A stretch of 10,146 nucleotides of DNA from Candidatus Kuenenbacteria bacterium CG10_big_fil_rev_8_21_14_0_10_36_11. GTDB lineage: Bacteria > Patescibacteriota > Patescibacteriia > UBA2196. The stretch's first letter is position 1; every line of letters begins with the position of its first letter. The notes below the pieces were generated by a model. That model was not told the origin of the DNA. It did no database searches and worked only from the letters and a program-made list of their open reading frames with translations. The stretch spans positions 1-10,146 of the forward strand of contig PFBP01000034.1 in NCBI GenBank assembly GCA_002778535.1. Direction: 5' to 3'. The position numbers and the translations under genes were made by a program. This document shows, in pieces, positions 6,360 through 10,146 of the stretch.

Positions 6360-6833
6360 TTAGCCAAATCTGGCAAAATGCGCAAAAGCTTTGTTCGCGT
6401 CTGCCATTCTGTGCACATCTTCGCGTTTTTTAATAGCCGGGCCTTCGCCCCTGGCTGAATCCATTAAAACCTGGGCTAATTTTTCCGCCATTGGCTTGCC
6501 CTTAACTGCCTGGGCCGCGCCAATAATCCAGCGCGAAGCCAAAGTAATGCGCCTGTCATCGCGCACAGGAAAAGGCACCTGATAATTGGCGCCGCCCACG
6601 CGCTTGCCTCTGACTTCCACTGTCGGACCAACTTTTTTCATAGCTTGTTCAAAAACCTGCAAACCATTTTTTTTGGTTTTTTCCTGAATAATATCAAAAG
6701 CCTCATAAACAATATTTTTTGCCACAGTTTTTTTGCCGCGTTGCATAATATAATTGATGAACTTGCCCACATCTTGCCGGTTATATTTTGAATCTGGCTG
6801 AATTTTTCTTTTTGGTGCTTGTTTGCCGCGCAT
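6360..6833 (-). CDS. rpsG: 30S ribosomal protein S7
   Basis: S7 nucleates assembly of the 30S head and contacts the mRNA exit and E-site tRNA. The 157-residue length is normal. Family segments are visible: MRGKQAPKRKIQPDSKYN at the start, VGKFINYIMQRGKKTVA (22-38), GPTVEVRGKRVGGANYQVP (about 69-87), RRITLASRWII (about 94-104) and a C-terminus ending DANKAFAHFARFG. It lies between rpsL (13-nt gap) and fusA (6-nt gap) in the standard str operon order. No Shine-Dalgarno site is present in the short AT-rich gap, consistent with leaderless-like or coupled initiation. Confidence 0.98.
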   Translation of the reverse strand: MRGKQAPKRKIQPDSKYNRQDVGKFINYIMQRGKKTVAKNIVYEAFDIIQEKTKKNGLQVFEQAMKKVGPTVEVRGKRVGGANYQVPFPVRDDRRITLASRWIIGAAQAVKGKPMAEKLAQVLMDSARGEGPAIKKREDVHRMADANKAFAHFARFG

Positions 6834-6846
6834 ATATTTTTGCTAA

Positions 6847-7266
6847 TTATTTTTTTCCTCTCTTTGTCCCATAAATACTTCGGCCTCTTTTTCTGTTCTC
6901 TACTCCTTGTGTATCATAACGGCCGCGCACAATGTGATAACGCACGCCAGGCAGATCTTTAACCCGTCCGCCACGGATCATGACAATAGAGTGCTCTTGC
7001 AGATTATGGCCTTCGCCAGGAATATAGGCAGTTACTTCCTGTCCATTTGATAATCTGACTCTGGCAATTTTTCTTAAAGCAGAATTTGGTTTTTTTGGCG
7101 TTTTAGTGGTTACTTTGGTGCAGACGCCTCTTTTAAAAGGCGAGCCCTTGGGCAATTCACGGGTTTTTCTTTCTAAAACATTTAAAGTCAAACTCAAAGC
7201 AGGAGTTTTTGATTTTTTGACTTTTGATTTTCTTTTCTTTTTAATGAGTTGATGAATTGTCGGCAT
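6847..7266 (-). CDS. rpsL: 30S ribosomal protein S12
   Basis: S12 sits at the decoding centre and governs accuracy. The 139-residue product has a slightly extended, Lys-rich N-terminus (MPTIHQLIKKKRKSKVKKSK). The conserved loops TKTPKKPNSALRKIARVRLSNG and GGRVKDLPGVRYHIVRG are intact, including the lysines that correspond to the streptomycin-sensitive state. It is the first gene of the str operon. Its mRNA leader (about 120 nt from the promoter at 7393-7421) is mostly filled by a palindromic repeat. No good Shine-Dalgarno site lies within 12 nt of the ATG. Confidence 0.98.
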   Translation of the reverse strand: MPTIHQLIKKKRKSKVKKSKTPALSLTLNVLERKTRELPKGSPFKRGVCTKVTTKTPKKPNSALRKIARVRLSNGQEVTAYIPGEGHNLQEHSIVMIRGGRVKDLPGVRYHIVRGRYDTQGVENRKRGRSIYGTKRGKK

Positions 7267-7276
7267 AAAAATAATA

Positions 7277-7376
7277 CTGTCATTCCTGCGAAAGCAGGAA
7301 TCCTAGCGCTTTCAGCAATTCCATGAGATCCCCACTGGAGCCTGCCCTCGACTTTGATCGGGGGCGAGGATGACAG
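7277..7376. repeat. REP/MITE-like palindromic element B in the str operon leader
   Basis: The ends CTGTCATTCCTGC (left) and GCGAGGATGACAG (right) are inverted copies with a few mismatches. The left unit folds as ATTCCTGC-GAAA-GCAGGAAT. The right half contains a second hairpin around CCCTCGA...TCGGGGG (about 7343-7362). It shares its terminal unit with element A (1469-1531). It lies wholly between the str promoter and rpsL, so it would be transcribed as leader RNA. Confidence 0.85.
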
Positions 7377-7392
7377 GAAAGTAAGCATTGTG

Positions 7393-7421
7393 ATTATAAA
7401 TTATAACCAAAATGTTGTCAA
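7393..7421 (-). promoter_or_regulatory. str operon promoter
   Basis: Perfect consensus on the minus strand: TTGACA (7416-7421), 17-bp spacer, TATAAT (7393-7398). Transcription should start near 7386 and read into rpsL. The stop codon TGA of the upstream M50 gene lies inside the -35 box. The start of the spacer (ACATTTT) matches that of the promoter at 10065-10093. Confidence 0.85.
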
Positions 7422-8005
7422 ACCGCGCCAAGTAAAAGGCTATAAATCCAGTTGATGACTGGCGCCAGATATTGAAAAACAGTAAAAATAAAGAAAATAA
7501 GAATAAAAAAGCCATAACGTTCAAAATTTTGTTTAAAGTTTGATTCTGGCAAAAATGCTAATAAAAGTTTGGAGCCATCAAGAGGCGGGATTGGCACTAA
7601 GTTAAAAATGGCTAAAAGTATATTGGCATAAACGCCAATACTTAACACAAAAGAAAATTGGTTGATTGGCATTAGGCGAATTACAAAGCTTAAAATTATG
7701 GCTAAAATTAAATTTGAAACAGGCCCGGCCAAACCAATTAAAACAGGATCGCGTTTTTGATTTTGTAAATTATATGGATTATATGGCACTGGCTTGGCAT
7801 AACCAAAAGCTGAACCAAAACTTAAAAGCATAAGAATTGGCAGAATTATGGTACCAAATAAATCAATATGCGCTACTGGGTTCAATGTCAGCCGGCCAGC
7901 GTTTCTGGCCGTTGGATCGCCAAGTTGATCAGCGGTCCAGCCATGAGTATATTCATGAATAATGGCGCCGATGAGGAGGAAAATAAAAAAAGCAATTGAA
8001 GACAT
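7418..8005 (-). CDS. Site-2 protease family (M50) integral membrane metalloprotease
   Basis: Predicted intramembrane zinc metalloprotease, cutting single-pass membrane substrates; the substrate here is unknown. The 195-residue product is almost entirely hydrophobic. The zinc-binding HEYTH motif (HExxH) is at residues 17-21 within the first membrane segment, and the third ligand motif NLVPIPPLDG at 135-144 puts Asp143 in the expected place. LNPVAHIDLFGTIILP (41-56) and AGPVSNLI are typical of the short prokaryotic subgroup. No PDZ domain is present, so it is the minimal-core form. It lies upstream of the str operon on the same strand, its stop overlapping the str -35 box. No Shine-Dalgarno site; the region ahead is AT-rich with short repeats and no clear promoter. 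Confidence 0.92.
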   Translation of the reverse strand: MSSIAFFIFLLIGAIIHEYTHGWTADQLGDPTARNAGRLTLNPVAHIDLFGTIILPILMLLSFGSAFGYAKPVPYNPYNLQNQKRDPVLIGLAGPVSNLILAIILSFVIRLMPINQFSFVLSIGVYANILLAIFNLVPIPPLDGSKLLLAFLPESNFKQNFERYGFFILIFFIFTVFQYLAPVINWIYSLLLGAV

Positions 8006-8100
8006 AAAGTAATTTCTAAGTTTTAATTTCTAATTTCTAAATCTACTAATTTTAATGTCTAAAAAATGGAAATTGGGATTTGGAAATTAATGTTTATATC
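8006..8100. other. AT-rich spacer with short degenerate repeats
   Basis: Between the M50 start and the cassette terminator. It contains imperfect repeats of AATTTCTAA (about 8011-8042) and of TGGAAATT (about 8067-8090). No open reading frame and no convincing promoter were found. Confidence 0.5.
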
Positions 8101-8116
8101 ATATCATATTTTTGGA

Positions 8117-8150
8117 AAAATAAAAAGGCGCGAACGATGTTTGTTCGCGC
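8117..8150 (-). terminator. Rho-independent terminator of the five-gene cassette
   Basis: On the minus strand GCGCGAAC (8143-8150) pairs perfectly with GTTCGCGC (8128-8135) across a 7-nt loop, followed by CTTTTTATTTTTCC. It lies 23 nt past the stop of the 69-aa gene and isolates the cassette from the M50 gene. Confidence 0.9.
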
Positions 8151-8172
8151 AAATTTTGATTTTTGACAAATC

Positions 8173-8382
8173 TTAATCTCTGCCTTGCCAACCTTTATCC
8201 AATTCATCCAATTCTTTAATGTTCTGGTCAATAGCAGCGGCGCCGCCACCTTTTAAAAACCGGCCATACCCACACAGATTGATTTTAAATCGCTTGGCCA
8301 TGTATTTTGCAGTGGCTTTTATAGGATTTGTATCCGCCTCGGCACTAAGCCAGCGGCCAGTTTCTTTCAGATTTTCTTCCAT
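8173..8382 (-). CDS. Unrecognised 69-residue protein
   Basis: I do not recognise this protein. It has no signal peptide or membrane segment. A basic middle (KATAKYMAKRFKIN) is followed by a glycine/alanine turn (GRFLKGGGAAAIDQN) and an acidic helix-like end (KELDELDKGWQGRD). One cysteine (in NLCGYG). The start is supported by AGGAGA 6 nt upstream of the ATG. It is the last gene of a five-gene cassette, 25 nt after the 91-aa membrane protein, and is followed directly by the terminator. It could be a cytoplasmic partner of the membrane proteins upstream; this is inference from position only. Confidence 0.7.
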   Translation of the reverse strand: MEENLKETGRWLSAEADTNPIKATAKYMAKRFKINLCGYGRFLKGGGAAAIDQNIKELDELDKGWQGRD

Positions 8383-8407
8383 AAATTGTCTCCTAAAAAT
8401 GAATGAT

Positions 8408-8683
8408 TTATGGTGCCGGCGGTGGAGATGCCGGGAATTTAACGCAAAGAGCTAACCCAATAGCCAACGACAGAATCATCCAGATTAAAGCGGTATTGGT
8501 ATTACTGAGAGCACCCCTAGATCTCGTATCTGCAACTGCGAGGATCATAGCGAGAAATAAAAGTCCGCCCAAAATCATGAATATCTCCTGGCCAGTTGCT
8601 GAACCGTCTTGAAGATTGCCAAAAACTAGCGACGGTAAAAACAAAACTAACAACGGAAAATATTTTTTGATTATTTCCTTCAT
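8408..8683 (-). CDS. Small membrane protein with signal peptide and two transmembrane segments
   Basis: Unrecognised. The 91-residue product from ATG 8683 begins MKEIIKKYFPLLVLFLP, a typical signal peptide with a possible cleavage after VFG near residue 22. Two hydrophobic segments follow at about 34-51 and 64-81, joined by a short polar loop (DTRSRGALSNTN), and the end is FPASPPPAP. This topology is also that of VirB2/TrbC-type pilins, but there is no sequence motif to support that and no type IV secretion gene nearby. The start was chosen because AGGAGAA lies about 9 nt upstream; an upstream ATG at 8719 would overlap the preceding gene and put basic residues ahead of the signal peptide. Gap to the preceding gene is 16 nt. 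Confidence 0.75.
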   Translation of the reverse strand: MKEIIKKYFPLLVLFLPSLVFGNLQDGSATGQEIFMILGGLLFLAMILAVADTRSRGALSNTNTALIWMILSLAIGLALCVKFPASPPPAP

Positions 8684-8699
8684 CAGCTTTCTTCTCCTT

Positions 8700-9182
8700 T
8701 TAGTATTTATTTTTGCCAAGCAGTTGATTTATTTCCCAAGGGAAAAAGCCGAACGGTTGGCCGTTTGGCACTGCTTTGCCAATTACAGCCAAATTTTTAG
8801 TATGCGGATATCGAATGCCGGCCTCCAACATCATATTCATATCAACCCCTTGCTCGGTAATATTGAGCATTTTAAACCATGCATAAGTTCCGCCTTTTTC
8901 ATAACTTATGGCAAGTGTGGATGGAATTCGCCCGCGTTGTTGTAGCCCACGGATATCATTTGCATTAACTTGGACAAATAATACATGGACTTGGCATCCG
9001 TTTTGCCACAAATTATTTTTTAAATACCAAGTGCCACTAAGGTAAGTCTTCACCCCAAGATTTCTTAGCGTCCATGTTAATGGAGCGACTCTGAGATGGA
9101 CTTCGTCGCCCTCTAAATAATAATCACGAAGTTCCAACACTCCATCCTTGGCCATGGTTATTGTTGACCCAAAAAGTCCCAT
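8700..9182 (-). CDS. Unrecognised 160-residue soluble protein
   Basis: I do not recognise a family. The protein has no signal peptide and no membrane segment, and alternates short hydrophobic strands with charged turns (GVLELRDYYLEGDEVHLRV, GCQVHVLFVQVNAND), suggesting a beta-rich fold. Aromatic residues are frequent and there is a single cysteine. A C-terminal stretch reads AVPNGQPFGFFPWEINQLL. GGAG lies 10 nt upstream of the ATG, supporting this start. It follows the zinc-ribbon gene by 15 nt and precedes the 91-aa membrane protein by 16 nt, so co-transcription is likely. As the only sizeable soluble member it is probably the effector or structural core of the cassette, but this is a guess. 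Confidence 0.8.
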   Translation of the reverse strand: MGLFGSTITMAKDGVLELRDYYLEGDEVHLRVAPLTWTLRNLGVKTYLSGTWYLKNNLWQNGCQVHVLFVQVNANDIRGLQQRGRIPSTLAISYEKGGTYAWFKMLNITEQGVDMNMMLEAGIRYPHTKNLAVIGKAVPNGQPFGFFPWEINQLLGKNKY

Positions 9183-9197
9183 TTTAATTTTTCTCCT

Positions 9198-9359
9198 TTA
9201 TTTTGACCCAATCGGACCGGAAAGGCTGCAATTGGGGCAGATTGTTTCTGTGTCAGTTTTTGCTACTGTGAAAATATGTCCGCATTTTGGACATTGCATT
9301 TTCGGCGAAGATAACATTAGTGAAATTATTATCACCGCACTAAATATGTAAAATATCAA
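9198..9359 (-). CDS. Small membrane-anchored zinc-ribbon protein (TTG start)
   Basis: A 53-residue product starting at TTG 9359. Residues about 2-16 (IFYIFSAVIIISLML) form one hydrophobic helix. They are followed by a rubredoxin-like zinc ribbon: CPKC at 23-26 and CPNC at 41-44, spaced by 14 residues. The TTG overlaps the stop of the previous gene as TTGA, the pattern expected for translational coupling. Shorter starts exist at ATG 9317 and ATG 9299, which would drop most or all of the membrane helix; continuity of the helix and the coupled overlap favour TTG. The next gene's Shine-Dalgarno site begins right after the stop. Metal binding is inferred from the two CxxC pairs; partner unknown. 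Confidence 0.65.
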   Translation of the reverse strand: MIFYIFSAVIIISLMLSSPKMQCPKCGHIFTVAKTDTETICPNCSLSGPIGSK

Positions 9360-9520
9360 TTTTTTTTATTACCACGAAAAAGAACTATGAACGTGCTTAT
9401 AATAAGCAACATTATTAACACTACCCCGGTAAAACTTTCTTCCGAATTTTCAACAGTTTGCACCTTTCCCACCAAAAAAAACAGGGCTATGATGGTACAA
9501 ACTACAATAAATAAACGCAT
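9356..9520 (-). CDS. Small two-helix membrane protein
   Basis: A 54-residue product starting MRLFIVVCTIIALFFLVG, with hydrophobic helices at about 3-18 and 31-48, an acidic loop between (ENSEESF), and a basic tail (FRGNKKN). Function unknown. The ATG at 9520 has a strong GGAGGT 5 nt upstream. An in-frame ATG 48 nt further upstream (9568) lacks a ribosome site and would add polar residues ahead of the helix. It is the first gene of the five-gene cassette and its stop overlaps the TTG start of the zinc-ribbon gene. Confidence 0.75.
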   Translation of the reverse strand: MRLFIVVCTIIALFFLVGKVQTVENSEESFTGVVLIMLLIISTFIVLFRGNKKN

Positions 9521-9616
9521 TGGACACCTCCAATTGTTAAATTGTGTAAAAGGATCTAAACTTGGCATTTTTTGAATAAAATCAATAAAAAAACTTGCTT
9601 AAACAAACACCCACCT

Positions 9617-9655
9617 TAACTTCATTAAGTTAGTCTAATGTGTACATTTTGTCAA
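9617..9655 (-). promoter_or_regulatory. Candidate promoter of the cassette with overlapping inverted repeats
   Basis: Minus-strand TTGACA (9650-9655) lies 17 bp from a weak -10 TAACTT (9627-9632). The -10 forms one arm of a palindrome TAACTT-CATT-AAGTTA (9617-9632). A second inverted repeat TTTGTC-AAGTCA-GACAAA (9648-9665) covers the -35. A poor -10 with palindromes over both boxes suggests a regulated promoter. The leader to the first ATG would be about 100 nt. Confidence 0.45.
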
Positions 9656-9725
9656 GTCAGACAAATTGAGCCACTCAAAATCTAATCTGAAGCCTTGCAT
9701 GTTGGTTCGGTTTGTCAAGACTTAA

Positions 9726-9754
9726 CTTGCAATTTTATTTGGCTGTGTTATAAT
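9726..9754 (+). promoter_or_regulatory. Promoter of rpmB
   Basis: Perfect -10 TATAAT (9749-9754) with a weak -35, either CTTGCA at 17 bp (9726-9731) or TTGCAA at 16 bp (9727-9732). Expected start near 9761, about 50 nt ahead of the rpmB ATG. Confidence 0.55.
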
Positions 9755-9812
9755 AATTTTGCAATTATTTTTTGACATTTGCTATTTGTCATTTGTCACT
9801 TTTATCAAACTT

Positions 9813-9992
9813 ATGGCTACTCATTGTGATATTTGTCAGCGCGGGCCAAGAAAGTCCCAAACCCGCTCTCATTCTAATATTAAAACCATTCGGCGCCAGT
9901 ATTTGAATTTGCAAAAGAAAACCATTGATGGCAAACAAAAAAATGTTTGCACCCGCTGTATAAGGACTTTAAAGAAAAATTTGGTGAAATAA
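9813..9992 (+). CDS. rpmB: 50S ribosomal protein L28, zinc-ribbon form
   Basis: Large-subunit protein. The 59-residue product contains the L28 signature RSHSNIKTIRRQYLNLQ (18-34) and four cysteines as two CxxC pairs (C5/C8 and C46/C49), as in zinc-binding L28. The normal start MATHCDICQRGP fits ATG 9813; an in-frame ATG at 9759 would add 18 hydrophobic residues not found in L28 and lies at the expected transcription start. No Shine-Dalgarno site is obvious. The gene stands alone, with its own promoter and a downstream terminator. Confidence 0.95.
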   Translation: MATHCDICQRGPRKSQTRSHSNIKTIRRQYLNLQKKTIDGKQKNVCTRCIRTLKKNLVK

Positions 9993-10033
9993 AATTAACG
10001 CGAGCGATAGTTAGAAAAAATATTTTAAAAATA

Positions 10034-10067
10034 GGGGCAGGTTTTAAACCCGGCCCTTTTTTGTTTG
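10034..10067 (+). terminator. Rho-independent terminator downstream of rpmB
   Basis: GGGGCAGGTTT (10034-10044) can pair with AAACCCGGCCC (10046-10056) at 9 of 11 positions with a very tight loop, and is followed by TTTTTTGTTT. The A/T-rich flank on the other side could make it work in both directions. Its T-tract runs into the -35 of the next promoter. Confidence 0.75.
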
Positions 10068-10093
10068 ACAACATTTTTGGCGCTTGTTATAAT
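10065..10093 (+). promoter_or_regulatory. Perfect consensus promoter at the right edge
   Basis: TTGACA (10065-10070), 17-bp spacer, TATAAT (10088-10093). Its spacer begins ACATTTTTGG, nearly the same as the str operon promoter (ACATTTTGG). Such a strong site suggests a highly expressed product starting near 10100. Confidence 0.85.
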
Positions 10094-10099
10094 TAAATT

Positions 10100-10146
10100 A
10101 AATTACCTGCACCATAGGTATGGGTGTGGATAACCGCTCCGACAGT
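10100..10146 (+). ncRNA. rnpB: Possible 5' end of RNase P RNA (cut by window edge)
   Basis: About 46 nt follow the perfect promoter. The stretch GGATAACCGCTCCGACAGT resembles the conserved 5' part of bacterial RNase P RNA, where a G-rich strand and AACCGC precede stem P3; CTCCGACAGT would be its 5' arm. The 3' half is outside the window, so pairing cannot be tested. The alternative is a protein starting at ATG 10120, whose frame is open to the edge but has no ribosome site. Confidence 0.35.

Larger units (their letters stand above)
9521..9812. other. Divergent intergenic control region
   Basis: This 292-nt spacer separates the minus-strand cassette from plus-strand rpmB. It carries one candidate promoter for each side, two short inverted repeats over the cassette promoter, and a small hairpin TTGAG-CCA-CTCAA near 9666-9678. 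No gene found inside. Confidence 0.6.

Noticed and set aside
1469..7376. CRISPR array
   Set aside because: The repeats are palindromic, widely spaced and not regularly interspersed with spacers; no cas gene is present.
8684..8719. Longer start for the 91-aa membrane protein
   Set aside because: It overlaps the preceding gene, lacks a ribosome site and adds basic residues ahead of a normal signal peptide.
8408..9520. Type IV secretion or conjugation module
   Set aside because: The 91-aa protein has a pilin-like topology, but no ATPase, VirB or relaxase gene is present in the window.
9759..9812. N-terminal extension of L28
   Set aside because: Hydrophobic residues foreign to L28, at the predicted transcription start; ATG 9813 gives the normal N-terminus.

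Overview
The window reads as a piece of a small-genome, AT-rich bacterial chromosome, most likely a member of the Candidate Phyla Radiation (Patescibacteria, Parcubacteria-like). This rests on the style of the ribosomal proteins (short zinc-ribbon L28, L3 with an added acidic tail), weak or absent Shine-Dalgarno sites in front of most ribosomal genes, an unusual gene between fusA and tuf, and AT-rich spacers with palindromic repeats. No marker allows a finer placement from sequence alone.

Positions 1-7266 (minus strand) hold the str operon followed by the start of the S10 operon, read right to left: rpsL, rpsG, fusA, an uncharacterised gene with a Phd/YefM-like N-terminus and an acidic tail, tuf, rpsJ, rplC and rplD (cut by the left edge). 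A consensus promoter (7393-7421) drives the block. Additional internal promoters lie before the Phd-like gene and before tuf. A terminator/attenuator-like hairpin sits between rpsJ and rplC. REP-like or MITE-like palindromic elements occupy the rpsL leader and the tuf-rpsJ and rpsJ-rplC spacers; two of them end so close to start codons that they supply the only Shine-Dalgarno-like sequence of rpsJ and rplC.

Positions 7418-8005 (minus) encode a short rhomboid-sized M50 site-2 protease-family membrane protein. Its stop codon lies inside the -35 box of the str promoter.

Positions 8173-9520 (minus) form a compact cassette of five small unrecognised genes: a 54-aa two-helix membrane protein, a 53-aa membrane-anchored zinc ribbon (TTG start coupled to the previous stop), a 160-aa soluble protein, a 91-aa protein with signal peptide and two helices, and a 69-aa basic/acidic protein. 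All but the coupled one have clear Shine-Dalgarno sites, and the set ends in a strong terminator. It is the best candidate for an undescribed system here.

Positions 9521-9812 are a divergent control region; rpmB (L28) runs on the plus strand at 9813-9992 and ends in a terminator. Right after it a perfect TTGACA-N17-TATAAT promoter drives something that runs off the window, possibly the RNase P RNA.

The most striking coding observation is in EF-G: the G4 motif reads NKMK instead of NKxD and the G5 motif reads GDA instead of GSA, an apparent charge swap in the guanine-binding pocket.
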